This document shows, piece after piece, positions 1 through 10,251 of a stretch of 64,000 nucleotides of DNA. The DNA is from Diabrotica undecimpunctata (taxonomy: Eukaryota > Arthropoda > Insecta > Coleoptera > Chrysomelidae). The stretch covers positions 71,092,141 through 71,156,140 of the forward strand of contig NC_092809.1 of NCBI RefSeq assembly GCF_040954645.1. Direction: 5' to 3'. The position numbers and the translations under genes were made by a program. Under the pieces are notes generated by a model. That model saw only the letters and a list, made by a program, of their open reading frames with translations. It had not been told where the DNA came from and did no database searches. Positions within the stretch are counted from its first letter, which is position 1. Every line of letters begins with the position of its first letter.

Positions 1-953
1 TTTGAATTATATTAGATATCATATTTGGATCAAGATCTTCCCAGCACTCTAAGATTGTATCCCACAATTGATCTGAATTTTGTGGCATAAAATTTCTTTT
101 ATATATTTTTTTAACAATTATGCCCCAAATGTTTTCAATTGGATTTATATCTGGACTGTGCGCAGGCCATGGCAATACTTCCAGGTTTTTGCGTTTGAAA
201 CCAATTCCTTACGGCATGGGCAGTGTGGACTGAACAATTATCTTGTTGATATATAAAAGTATTATTAGGATACAATTGCTCAATAGAAGGGAGTATTACG
301 TGTTCCAAAACGTTAATGTAATTGTCGGCAATAAATCTTCCCTCTAATCGCCAACAAACACCAGGTCCATGTATACTAATCCAACCCCATACCTTTACAG
401 AAAAACGTCCAGATTTATTATGAGAGTGAATATATCGTTCTTCAAACCTAGTATTGGCTGAACGATAAACACGGATTTGACCGTTATAGGTCGACTGAAA
501 AGTCTTTTCATCAGTAAAAATGACGTTGTTCCAAAATTGTGGGTTGCGGTAAATATAGTTTAGTGCAAATATTACTCTTGCTTGCCGATGTTCAACAGTT
601 ACTAATGGTTTTTTAGCAGCTGGTCGGTTTTTTAATTCAGATTCATTGATCCTTCTGCTTACAGTAGGTTGGGCACCAGGAAATCCCGTATGAATCCTTG
701 AATCCTTCGACGTCGCAAATGGATTATCTCTTAAGAATTGAACTAAAGCAGCATCTTGTTGAGGAGTGGATACTTTGGAACGCCCTGAACCAACTTTTCT
801 TTTTAATGATTGTTGTTGGACCCATCGTTGCTTAATTCTGAAGATTGTTTTCAAATTTCTATTATAGAAATTTGCTAGCGCACGAATTGACCATCCTTCT
901 TCCATTTTCGTAATTATTTGAGCCTTTTCAATCTCACTTAAATGACGAGGCAT
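1..953 (-). pseudogene. Tc1-like DNA transposase, frameshifted and cut by the window edge
   Basis: Cut-and-paste transposase of the Tc1/mariner superfamily. The start codon is at 953. An N-terminal paired-type helix-turn-helix (about residues 1-110, with a 'GSGR' AT-hook-like linker near residue 56) precedes the DDE domain. Catalytic aspartates are visible in 'FTDEK' (about residue 145) and 'QQDNCSVH' (about residue 236). The open frame ends near position 138 in nonsense, but the next frame over carries the expected 'HSPDINPIEN' third catalytic block at about 130-170. A single-base shift in the A-run near 190-200 therefore breaks the gene. The C-terminal end continues to position 1 and beyond. 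No inverted repeat could be fixed on the right side. Confidence 0.85.
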
Positions 954-1382
954 ATTAATTTTTTATTGTACGTAACGCTAAACCTTCTATCAAATTAAAC
1001 TCTTTGACGTCTATGAGTTGCATTTTTGATCACTTATGACATTTGATAACCTCCAAAAATCCCAGCCGGTTTTACACAAATAGGATGACGTTAACTTCTC
1101 TTTCTAATTTTTGTACCCTTTTTTTGAATATAACTGTACCATTTATACTGATTACTTTATCTAATCTCTTTGACTTTCATTGTTCTTCTAGTTCTGTTTT
1201 TCCTTCCTCCTTTCTGTTATCTTAATTTCTTACGGTTCTTTTATTTCTGGCTCCTCTTTCTCTTGCTTCCTATTTTATTTCTTTATCAAATTTTTTATTA
1301 TGATACACATGACAACTGACTGATTATAAATCTATTTTAAGATTTCCATATGCATCCATCACAATGGACTACCAAAAATTAA
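954..1382. other. Unassigned AT-rich DNA, probable transposon end
   Basis: No coding pattern is visible. The part next to 953 is probably the 5' untranslated end and terminal repeat of the Tc1-like element, but its partner lies outside the window. The stretch at 1080-1280 is pyrimidine-rich. Confidence 0.3.
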
Positions 1383-3110
1383 ATGTCGTATCTATCCTTA
1401 ATCCCCGAGGACTGCAAACCTAAGGAGGAACGAGAGGCATTCTACGAACAATTGCAATCCATCCTGGATGAAATACCTCATGAAGAACCCTTAATTCTTA
1501 TGGGTGACTTTAATGCACGAATTGGAAATGAAATAGTGCCAGGAGTAAAACAAAGATTTAATGAAAACCATGTCAACGCAAATGGAGAACTCATGGCTAA
1601 TCTCTGTGCTTTTAACGAACTGAGAATCAATAATACATTTTTCGACCATAAGCTCCAGTATAAATATACTGTTGAAAACTCCAGGGGGCACAAATCTATG
1701 ATTGATTTTATAGTCACTGATAGAAAAGTTCACCCAAAGCAGATTCTAGATATCCGAACTTTAAACTCAGCAGACGCAGGGAGTGAACACAAACTAGTAC
1801 TAGCAAAAATAAGAATGAAAATAACACCAAAACATTTTCTACAGGAAATCACCGAGGAAAAATTCAATGTAGAATCACTGTGGAATGAGTCTACAATAGA
1901 AATGTACCATAGGAAGGAGGCTAGCACAGAAGATACAGCTGAAACAAATAGACGACATCGAAGATATAAACGCGAGCTGGGAGAAAATTAAAAACAACAT
2001 TGAAGAAGCAGCAACAGAAGCTCTAGAAAAACGCAAAGTCATACTGAACAACAGAAACAACAATAATACACTATGGTTCAGAAAAGAAATAAAAGAGAAA
2101 TATAAAGAGAATCGAGAGGCCTACACGAAGTACAAAACATTAAATACTCCAGAATCCCGAGATACCTATAGAAGAATACGAAATGAAATAAAGCAGTTGG
2201 TAAGAAAAACAAAAACTGAACACTGGGAACAGTTTACAAAAAGGATGGAAAGCGACTTCTACGGTACACAAAAAACGAATGGGAAAGATACCCGACGGAA
2301 CTGTTTAAAGGAAAGGAAAATAATGATCAACACAATAACGTACCTGAATTAAGACACAAAATAGAAATCAATTTTCCGGAAGTAGAGACAGCCATAAATT
2401 CACCCAAAAATAGAAAGTCACCAGGACCAGATGGAATAACTAACGAGCTTCTAAAACACGGAGGAGAAAGTATAACCCTTGAGATGACAAAACTTATACA
2501 AAAACTAATATTATACTGCAAAATACCAGACGTATGGTAAATGGAGAAACAGCATAATGATACCAATGTTCAAGAAGGGAGATAAAGAAGACCCCAACAA
2601 TTATAGAGGTATAAATCTACTGAACACCGCTCTTAAGCTTACCACAAAAGTCCTAACCAACAAAATCAATAAACTAACAACTTTATCCGATGAACAACAA
2701 GGATTCAGATCCGGAAGATCCTGCGTAGACGCCGTATTTGTACTAAGACAAATCACAGAAAAAGCCATCGAGTACAATAAACCAGCATCTTCTTCTCATT
2801 GCGCCGTCTCCTTTCGAAGGTTGGCGATCCAAATGGCAATTGTAGTTTTGGAAACTGCTGCGCGAAAGATCTCTGCGGATGAGCGGTCGAACCATCTCCT
2901 CAGGTCTTTCAGCCACGAGTTCTGGCGTCTTCCTACTGATCTTTTGCCCTGTACTTTTCCTTCCAGTATAACTTGAAAACCAGCATATCTATGTTTTATA
3001 GACCTGACAGATGCTTTCGATCGCATTCAAGTCGAGGACGTCTTACACCTACTGTATAAAAGAAACATACCAATCAATATTATACAAACCATATTATCTT
3101 CTACCATCAA
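1383..3110 (+). pseudogene. LINE endonuclease-reverse transcriptase, 5' part
   Basis: Remnant of an APE-type non-LTR retrotransposon. Residues from 1383 to about 1850 match the endonuclease: 'LMGDFNARIG', 'MIDFIVTDRK' and 'DAGSEHKLVLAKIR' are hallmark blocks of the craniofacial-development-protein-2-like endonucleases carried by such elements. After frameshifts near 1900-2330 the reverse transcriptase begins with 'RKSPGPDGITNELLK' (about 2415), then 'NNYRGINLLN' (about 2597) and 'EQQGFRSGRSC' (about 2692). An antisense fragment interrupts it at 2789. The RT frame resumes at about 2987 with 'CFIDLTDAFDRI' (RT palm motif A with the catalytic Asp). The match fades near 3110, before the YADD box. 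Confidence 0.85.
2789..2976 (-). mobile_element. 188-bp truncated LINE 3' end inserted in another LINE
   Basis: This segment is the antisense 3' end of a family-1 LINE. Its minus-strand translation contains 'GKRSVGRRQNSWLKDLRRWF', nearly the same as the copy at 31195-31250. It is flanked by identical 10-bp target-site duplications, AAACCAGCAT at 2779-2788 and 2977-2986. Removing it and one duplication restores the reading frame of the surrounding RT between 'IEYNKP' and 'AYLCFIDL'. The minus-strand 3' end has a short GAAGAA tract instead of poly(A), as in other family-1 copies here. It is a 5'-truncated product of target-primed reverse transcription. Confidence 0.9.
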
Positions 3111-3119
3111 TTTTTTAAA

Positions 3120-3666
3120 GTGTTTTCATCTCTGCTGGTTCTAACATTCTTTTTGTCCTCTCTTTGTCAGGTCGTGTTTCTGCCTCGTATGTCATTATTG
3201 GTCTGATGACTGTTTTGTTAATTCTGCCTTTCATTTCTATTTCTCCATATTGTTTCATTCAGGAAACCTGCGGCTCTGTTTGCTCTATTCACTTGATCCC
3301 CACTTCAGTTTCGAGCTTTCTGTAGCTAGATAATGTGATGCCTAGAAATTTAAACTCCACCACTTGTTCTATTATCTGATCTTCCAGCTCCAATTTACAT
3401 CTTAGTAAATTTGCTGTTATAACCATACATTTTGTCTTTTTTGGCGAAATTAACGTGTTAAATTTTGTGGCGGTTATATTAAATTGGTGCAGCATACGTT
3501 GTAAATCATCTTCACTTTGAGAGAGTAGTATTGCGTCATCTGCACAGCAGATTATTTTAAGTTGTTTTTCTCCCATTTGGTATCCTTTTTTAGTTCTTAC
3601 TTTTTTTATTACTTTATCCATAATCAGGTTGAACAATAGAGGACTCAAGGATTTTCTCCTTGGCAC
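3120..3666 (-). pseudogene. LINE reverse transcriptase C-terminal part
   Basis: On the minus strand the sequence opens with 'SLSPLLFNLIMDKVI' (the usual 'RQGDSLSPLLFNL' block, start damaged). It continues with 'ICCADDAILLSQ' (the YADD catalytic box changed to CADD), 'LISPKKTKCMV' and 'VEFKFLGITLSS'. Below 3290 the frame is broken but still LINE-like. It lies tail-to-tail with the + strand LINE that ends near 3110. This is not the 5'-to-5' junction that twin priming would give, so the two are probably separate events or a later rearrangement. Confidence 0.8.
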
Positions 3667-4020
3667 TGTAAATTTAAAAAGTTCTAGTGCACTAAATACT
3701 AAACTATTTCACTAATCATACCACAAACAATGGTAAATGGCAGTACTTTCATGGAGTCACAAAGGATATGAATTGTTTACTGTCAAATATATCAGAAGTT
3801 TTCTTAGATATGTCTTCGAAATATATAATTTTATATTATATATTTTACACATAATATAACATTTCTTTATATTAACAAATTAACCTCAACCTAAAACCGG
3901 ACACGTGTATTAAAGTAAATAGACGTGAAGCCACGGTTTTCGTGAAGTCAATCCAAAGGAGATATGTATCTGTTTGTATGAGAAAATAAAAATTGTTGCT
4001 TTTAGTATTTTTGTTATAAT
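3667..4020. other. AT-rich sequence with no recognised feature
   Basis: No coding pattern, repeat match within the window or terminal repeat was recognised here. It separates the LINE remnants from the first Penelope-like palindrome. Confidence 0.3.
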
Positions 4021-4033
4021 TTCATATTTTTTA

Positions 4034-5410
4034 ATTACTATTTAAATGGGAATAAGCCACAATTAAAGGTTAAATTACGTTTATTAACGTTTCAATTTCC
4101 ACTTCGGAAATCGTTCTCAAAATACATACATTAGTAAATTAAACAAATTTTGTTTTTTTGTTACTTGGTAAAAAATTCTAATAATTTAATTTTATCTGAC
4201 TCATTTATATTGGCAATTCGGACATACATTATACATTTTAAAGTAGATGACTTTAAAATGATATTGCCAATATTGTTGAGTTGCGTTCCTGGGACGACTT
4301 TATTTGTAAGATAGTTCATTCGATTACATGAAATCAACTTTAACTTGAGAATATCCGTCAGAAAAAATCATAGCATGTAATTCGTCTGTAAAAAGACAAA
4401 CACATGCCAAGATGACAGTAAAAATCTCCTGTTAGTGATTCCATAGTAAATTGTGAGGAAAAAACCTCATAATGCTATCCAGACATGGTAAGTATTTGGT
4501 CGTGCATTCAGTTTACCTTCAATAAACACCAAATTCTGATTTTATATGTTTGTTATTTAAAAAACATAAATGATGTATCCTCTATATGTTACCGATTTAC
4601 TAATACTGGTATTTTCTTTTTAATAACTTCCTCTTTTAATATGGGTAACCAGATCCTACTACATTCTGCCGAGGAATTTGCGACACAAATTATGCTAAAT
4701 GAGACCAATTGTGTCAAATTCCTCGGCAGAATGTAGTAGGATCTGGTTACCCATATTAAAAGAGGAAGTTATTAAAAAGAAAATACCAGTATTAGTAAGT
4801 CGGTAACATATAGAGGAAACATCATTTATGTTTTTTAAATAACAAACATATATAATCAGAATTTGGTGTTTATTGAAGGTAAACTAAATGCACGACCAAA
4901 TACTTACCATGTCGGGATAGTGTTATGAGTTTTTTTCCTGGTTTTCCCTCATAATTTACTATGGAATCACCAACAGGAGATTTTTACTGTCATCTTGGCA
5001 TGTGTTTGTCTTTTTACAGACGAATTACATGCTATGATTTTTTCTGACGGATATTCTCAAGTTAAAGTTGATTTCATGTAATCGAATGAACTATCTTACA
5101 AGTAAAGTCGTCCCGGGAACGCAACTCAACAATATTGGCAATATCATGGTAAAGTCGTCTACTTTAAAATATATAATGTATGTCTGAATTGTCAATATAA
5201 ATGAGTCAGATAAAATTAAATTATTAGAATTTTTTACCAAGTAACAAAAAAACAAAATTTGTTTAATTTACTAATGTTTGTATTTTGAGAACGATTTCTG
5301 AAGTGGAAATTTAATCGTCAATAAACGTACTTTAATCTTTAATTGCGGCTTATTCCCATTTAAATAGTAATTAGTTTAACATGCCACAAGAAAATAGCTT
5401 CAGAACAATA
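4034..5410. mobile_element. Palindromic Penelope-like element copy, about 1.38 kb
   Basis: Two inverted arms (about 4034-4685 and 4710-5372) repeat the 3' part of a Penelope-like retroelement (PLE), head to head around a loop of about 25-30 bases near 4686-4712. The right arm starts inside the end of the GIY-YIG ORF (the peptide block around 'SRIWLPILKEEV' seen at 46440) and runs through the 3' untranslated region to 'AAATAGTAATTA'. A further ~40 bases (about 5373-5410) exist only on the right. The whole unit is flanked by TTCATATTTTTTA at 4021-4033 and 5411-5423, a 13-bp target-site duplication, so it was inserted as one piece. Arms differ by scattered substitutions, so it is older than the copy at 44578. 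Confidence 0.88.
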
Positions 5411-5496
5411 TTCATATTTTTTATTTCATTTAATTTTATAAAATAAAAAATAATAAAAGATAAAATTTAATGAATTTAAGAAACAAAAATTTTTAC

Positions 5497-5561
5497 TCGG
5501 TGGAGAATCGAATCCCGGTCTCCGCGTGACACGCGCAGACGCTCACTACTCCACTACCCAT
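5497..5561 (-). repeat. tRNA-like (SINE-head-like) sequence
   Basis: Read on the minus strand this has a D-arm-like 'GTAGTGGAGTAGTGAGC', an anticodon-arm-like 'GTCTGCGCGTGTCACGCGG' and a B-box/T-loop 'GGGATTCGATTCTCC'. The order resembles a valine-type tRNA. The outer acceptor strands do not pair convincingly, so it is more likely a tRNA-derived repeat or pseudogene than a working tRNA. Confidence 0.4.
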
Positions 5562-5803
5562 TTGAAATTTGAATGGTGGTAACTGTTAAACGCGAAATTG
5601 TTAAGTATGGCACCGATAGAGGGAGAATTTAAACAACAATTTCTGACACCAAATGTTTTTTTATTTTACGCGAACTTATCGTTGACATGATTTTCTAATA
5701 CATCTATGTAGAAACAAACTATAAATGTTTTTTACACATTTCTATGTCTTATTTGGTATTAGGAATAAATAAAACTTTGATTTCACTCAATTTATTATTG
5801 TAG

Positions 5804-6095
5804 ATATTACAAAAACCACTTCAAAGATACCCTACGTCAGTATTGCTTAGATATCATGCAAGGGGTAAAGTTGTACACAGTAGAGATCCAAGATTTTTGG
5901 TCGAATTTACGTAGAATTGGCGGGATAGCTAGCGAAATTCTACCGGAGGAGATACCCTCCGTCGCACCCCATTTAGCCCTTCAACCAGAATTTGAATTTG
6001 CACATGCTGTTTATCAAATTTCTAGGTCAGTTCCCGATTTGGCGAAACTTTTATTGAAGTCACATGTATTTAATAAAATTAAATATAAAATTTAA
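5804..6095 (+). CDS. INPP5F: Putative alternative last exon, duplicate of the Sac-domain end exon
   Basis: An acceptor (TTATTATTGTAG, ending at 5803) is followed by a coding block reading 'YYKNHFKDTLRQYCLDIMQG'. This aligns with the constitutive exon at 10193 ('YYLSRFKDTTRQGTIDLMLG') and with the end of the Sac domain in animal Sac2/INPP5F. Both copies start with the same bases and the same phase. In the 10193 copy the donor leaves phase 1. Here a GT exists at 5865 (CAAGGG|GTAAAG) but would leave phase 0, which does not fit the exon at 12726. Instead the frame stays open for 76 further codons with ordinary codon usage to TAA at 6093-6095, with an AATAAA near 6071. It could therefore be an alternative terminal exon giving a protein without the hSac2 domain, or a decaying duplicate. 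Confidence 0.5.
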
Positions 6096-6306
6096 ATTTA
6101 TTATTTTTTTATTGTCATTAACTTATTTAGATATAAATGCGTTTGGATTGGGGGTATGAAGGACGGTTTTCTATACAATCTTTAATTTAAAAGTTTAGTT
6201 TTGGATCGCATAGTTTAACGTTTTTTGTCGGAGCTGATTTCAGCACACCTGAAACAAATTTGCGTTATTCGCATCTGGAATAATTAGTTTAAGTAATAAA
6301 ATAACA

Positions 6307-6579
6307 GTCGGTCAGAAAGCCAAGCGGGCTGGGTGGCCGGTTCTCATTCGTTTCACTGCGAGTGGTTCAGTGGATGTGAGTTCGATCCTCAGCTCGGTGT
6401 ACAGAAAACAAAAAGGCTAACGCAGCAGTGTAAAATTCTAAATGAATCTGCGGCTTAGACTAGAATATGCTGGTGTCTGCTCGGCCTATGGTGGAGTAGT
6501 ACGGCAGGATTTAAGGGCTTGCGGCTCGGTGATACTCCTCCATAGATCCCTACCGGAAGGGCGTACCGCCTAAAATACC

Positions 6580-6627
<48 letters not shown>
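6307..6627 (+). mobile_element. tRNA-derived SINE with (TA)n tail
   Basis: A 321-bp insert is bounded by identical 13-bp target-site duplications TAATAAAATAACA at 6294-6306 and 6628-6640. The head (about 6315-6400) is tRNA-like, with an A-box-like 'TGGGTGGCCGG' and a clear B box 'GAGTTCGATCCTC' at 6378-6390, the internal RNA polymerase III promoter. A unique body follows (about 6400-6580). The 3' end is a (TA)n tract (about 6582-6627) in place of poly(A). SINEs move using LINE enzymes; no LINE in this window ends in TA repeats, so its partner is not evident. Confidence 0.85.
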
Positions 6628-6632
<5 letters not shown>

Positions 6633-6957
6633 AAATAACATTGTTTTACGAGAATATAAATCGAAAATCGAATTCAGGATTTGGCATAAATTTGTGTTTT
6701 CTAAACGTTGTAAAACAAACAGATGACGAATGCACCGAAATACAGTGGCATGGGGATTTATAATTTGTATCAATGTTATACCAATTCGTCTAAGCAGAAA
6801 CCCCTTCATGTAAACGATTTGCTAATACTCCATGCTAGAGTAAAATAGATAAAAATAAAATAGACAGTTAGGGTTTGATTTCGATATAGAATACCACCAT
6901 TCGCTGATATGCATATTTCTGCCTCTTGGCGTCCCTAGAGCGGACTTAGGGTAAGCT

Positions 6958-9101
6958 CTTCTTCTTTTGGTGCCTATTCGTTTCGAATATTGGCGATCAC
7001 TCTGGCTATAATTATTTTATTAACTGATGCTTTACATATATTAGTTGTTGTGGAGAACCATTTCCTCAGGTTTTTTAACCATGATATTCTTCTTCTCTCA
7101 ATTCCTCGCTTTTCGAATACTTTGCCTTGAAGGATTATTTTTAATAATCTGTATTTAGTGCCTTTTCTCATTATGTGTCCGAGATATTCTAACTTTCTCC
7201 TTTTAATCGTATACATGACTTCTCTTTCTTTTCTCAGTCTTCGTAGTACTCGTTGGTTATCTTGTCTGTCCATGATATCCTTAGGATTCTTCTGTATAGC
7301 CACATCTCGAAGGCTTCAAGTTTTTTCTCCATCGCTTCAGTGAGTGTCCAGGATTCAACTCCGTAGTATAATATCGAGAAGATATAACATCGTAGGAGCC
7401 TTACTTTTATCTCTAGATTAAGGTTGTGGCTTTTAAAGAGTTTGGCCTTGTTGTTGAATGCACTCTTAGCCTTCTCTATTCTACATTTTACTTCTTGTGA
7501 GTGAATCCCATTGTTCGTTTACTCTTGTTCCAAGATAGGTAAACTGTTTTGCTCGGTCTACTGGTGTATTCTTGATAAGCAGTTGGACGTCTCTAATTTT
7601 ATTTTTACTGATGACCATAAATTTAGTTTTTGATATGTTTACTTATAGTCCAAATCTTTTACTTACCTCATTTACTTTGTTTATTAGTTGCTGTAAACTG
7701 TTTAAACTATTTGCCAAAATAACGGTGTTATTTTAAATGGAGTATACGCTATGCATAGTGTATACTCCATTTAAAAGGATTCCATGTTCGCAATTTTCCA
7801 AGGTTTCAATAAATATTTCCTCTGAATATAGGTTGAATAATATAGGTGAAAGTATACATCCTTGTTTAACGCCTCGCAGAATCTGGATCGCTTCCGTCGG
7901 TTCATCTCCAAGATTTGTTCTTATTGTGGCTGAGTGGTTCCAGTATAAATTTTGTATTCTACGCCGGTCTTTATCATCTATTTGGGCTTTTGTTAGAACA
8001 TCCATCATTTTTCGGTGTAGAACTGTGTCAAATGCTTTTTGGTAGTCCACAAAGCTGGTGTAGATATCGTAAGTCATGTCTCTGCATCTTTGGAATAATA
8101 CCTGTAGACTAAACAGTGCATCTCTCGTACCTACGCCTTTTATGAATTCAAACTGTGTGTCTTGTATTCTCTCTTTGCATAGCTTGTATATCATGCGATG
8201 TATAATTTTAAGAAAAAGTTTTCATTTATGGCTCATTAGGCTTATGGAGCTCTCTCTTTTAGTGATATTATGGCTGATCTTATTTCTGCCACTAGTATAG
8301 TTGGTCCTGTTGCCGTAAGTATTGGGGAATGGTTCTCCCTCTCATCAAAAAATAAATTTCGTATGTAATTTTTCCAGGTATTATCAATACTCTCTTTGTT
8401 CACGATTACCTCTCCGTTTTCATTAACAAGTTTACTTACTCTTCTGTTTTTACTTTTGCCTGTAATTTCTCTTACCTTTTTATACACGTGAAGTCGTCGT
8501 ATTTACTTTGTAGAATTTCGATTTTTAGGCATTTTTTTCCAGTTCTTTCCGTTTTGCTTCTCTGACCTTTCTCTGTATATCTCGTTTTAATGTTTTATAC
8601 ATACAGTTATTGTTCTTGTTTTTCTTTCTTCCATTAGCTGCAGAATCTCTTTCGTCATCCATTTCTTATTCTTACCTTCTTTGTTCTTCATAAAATTGTC
8701 TTTAATGTCGTCTATCGTTTTATTAAGGGATTCTATCTTCTCTTCTGTGCTTTCCGTTGTATTTCACTTTTACTTCACTACATTTCAGTTTTCTCATCTC
8801 ATGTTTTTTTAACAGTTTTTCTGCGTGTTTTCTTTAACTGGATTCTATACACGCCCACTAAAAGATTGTGGTCACATTGAATATCAGCTCTGGGTAGGTT
8901 TTAACACTCTTGAAACTATTTCTATATCTTTTGTTAACAAGTATATAGTCTATTTGGTTTCTTATAATAGAGTTTTCTCCGTTGTCTCTAGGTGATTTCC
9001 ACGTATACAGGCGTCTAGGCCTAGTAGTTTGTAAAATGTGTTTAGCATAATTAAGTCATGTTCAGCTGCAAATATACTGATTGTTTCTCCTCGTTGAGGA
9101 G
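6958..9101 (-). mobile_element. 5'-truncated family-1 LINE with exact target-site duplication
   Basis: TTAGGGTAAGCT at 6946-6957 is repeated at 9102-9113 and bounds a 2,144-bp minus-strand LINE. From 5' (high coordinates): the end of the endonuclease (about 9100-8860), a linker with 'MYKKVREITGKSKN' (8487), the RT with 'FVDYQKAFDTV' (about 8060) and 'RGVKQGCILSPILFNLYSEE' (about 7880), then the C-terminal domain with 'KLEYLGHIMRKG' (about 7190) and 'RRRISWLKNLRKWF' (about 7090). The 3' end is an AAGAAGAAG tract at 6958. The YADD region is destroyed by a short inverted duplication at 7731-7776, and frameshifts near 8200-8240 and 7500-7730 make it inactive. Confidence 0.92.
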
Positions 9102-9359
9102 TTAGGGTAAGCTTTAACAAAATCAATCCTTTTCCATCCATAAAACTAAATATTTACAATATGTACCCACAGAATCTAGAGCGACATCTGCATATATCTA
9201 GTAGGAAAAGAAAAAGCTTGCATATTATATTTTTTTCCAACTCAACTATTTGTCTGTCTAGAATTATATAAAAATTAGATTTTAAATCGTTTTAATGTTC
9301 GTCCAATTTGTCGACTAGTAATTTAACTTACCTCTGACTGAAAATTTTCGTGAATTTGA

Positions 9360-9896
9360 GATAAACTATTTATGATTTCTTTCTCTACTTTCCTACGCCT
9401 CTCCTTCTTGTCTTCCTCCTTTTGTCTAGCTTTTCGTTTAACTCTTCCTTTTATTGCCTACGCTTCTCTTTCAATTCTGCGTCTTTTTTCTACGCTTCTC
9501 CTTTTTCTCTTTCTCTTCTTGTCTGCGCTTCTCCTTTTCCTTTTTCATTTTTAAAAACCACGTGGGACGTCCGAACGATTCAGCAAATCTTGTCTTAACC
9601 ATTAACAATTACTTAATATCTTCTTTATCCCATTTCTGACACCAATGGCACATTTCTTGAAAATAATTTTATTTAATACCAACTTGTTTACAATACTTTA
9701 TTTATAATGACAGCTATCAACTTCAAAATACTACTGTTCAAACTGTCACCAACATCTGTTTATATATTTATCTAACGTTTTAAATTTCACTAGACATTTG
9801 AGGACTTTTCGATGACATCTCGAAACTTCTAGACTTCTTCTTTTTTGCCAAGAGACCTTTTCTATATTAAATATATCTCACGAAACTGTCGTAACA
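9360..9896 (-). mobile_element. Ty3/gypsy-like LTR, primer-binding site and gag start, fragment
   Basis: On the minus strand an LTR-like block runs from 9896 (starting TGTTACGACA, a common gypsy-type LTR start) to about 9645. It is followed at once by TGGTGTCAGAAATGGG (9644-9629), which looks like the primer-binding site of many insect Ty3/gypsy elements. Then comes a broken coding stretch (about 9610-9360) of Lys/Glu/Arg-rich coiled-coil character, as in the N-terminal gag of such elements. No protease, RT or second LTR was found, so it is a 5' end only. Assignment rests on the LTR/PBS arrangement and is moderate. Confidence 0.5.
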
Positions 9897-10192
9897 ATAG
9901 TTTGTGTACACCGTGTATAAAAAATAAAATTCGATAAGTTAGAAAACAGTCCTTCATTTATAATAAAACATTGAATGATTGCGTTGGTTATTAACAGAAA
10001 GCTGGATTATCACAAATAATTAATATAGACAACGATGCATTACTAACTATCTAACCATATTATTGGAGTCAAAAAGTGCTGCTTTTTTATTACTTGCTTA
10101 AAATTTATTTTATGAAATGTTAGAAAACGAAGGTAAAGAGTATTAATTTATTATTTATATATACATTTTTACTTATAGTTACTTTGTTTTAG
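9897..10192. other. INPP5F: Intron sequence with no recognised repeat
   Basis: AT-rich intron DNA directly upstream of the first constitutive exon. It ends in a pyrimidine-rich acceptor (ACTTTGTTTTAG at 10181-10192). Nothing else was recognised. Confidence 0.4.
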
Positions 10193-10251
10193 ATATTACC
10201 TAAGTAGATTTAAGGATACTACTAGACAAGGAACAATAGATTTAATGTTAG
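10193..10251 (+). CDS. INPP5F: Sac2/INPP5F exon: end of the Sac phosphatase domain
   Basis: A 59-base exon between TTTTAG and GTAAGT. It encodes 'YYLSRFKDTTRQGTIDLMLG' (the last Gly is split over the intron), matching the conserved end of the Sac domain in Sac2/INPP5F ('RYYLNRFKDAYRQ.. IDLMQG' in vertebrates). The protein is a phosphoinositide phosphatase of endosomal membranes, reported for the family to act on PI4P. The catalytic CX5R motif lies in earlier exons outside this window. One base finishes the previous codon at its 5' end and one base starts the next codon at its 3' end, in phase with 12726. Confidence 0.85.

Noticed and set aside
1043..1225. 60-codon + strand frame rich in Ser/Phe
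   Set aside because: Low-complexity pyrimidine-rich DNA with no family resemblance and no splice context.
1383..3666. Twin-primed LINE (5' inversion)
   Set aside because: The junction near 3110-3120 joins two 3' sides, whereas twin priming gives a 5'-to-5' junction. Two separate fragments are more likely.
4485..4736. 83-codon frame across the centre of the first Penelope palindrome
   Set aside because: It crosses from the antisense arm into the loop; no independent coding evidence.
5497..5561. Functional tRNA gene (minus strand)
   Set aside because: T-arm and anticodon-like parts are present, but acceptor strands do not pair; treated as a tRNA-derived repeat.
9372..9639. Leu/Phe-rich + strand frames resembling membrane segments
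   Set aside because: They are shadows of a Lys/Glu-rich gag-like stretch on the minus strand.
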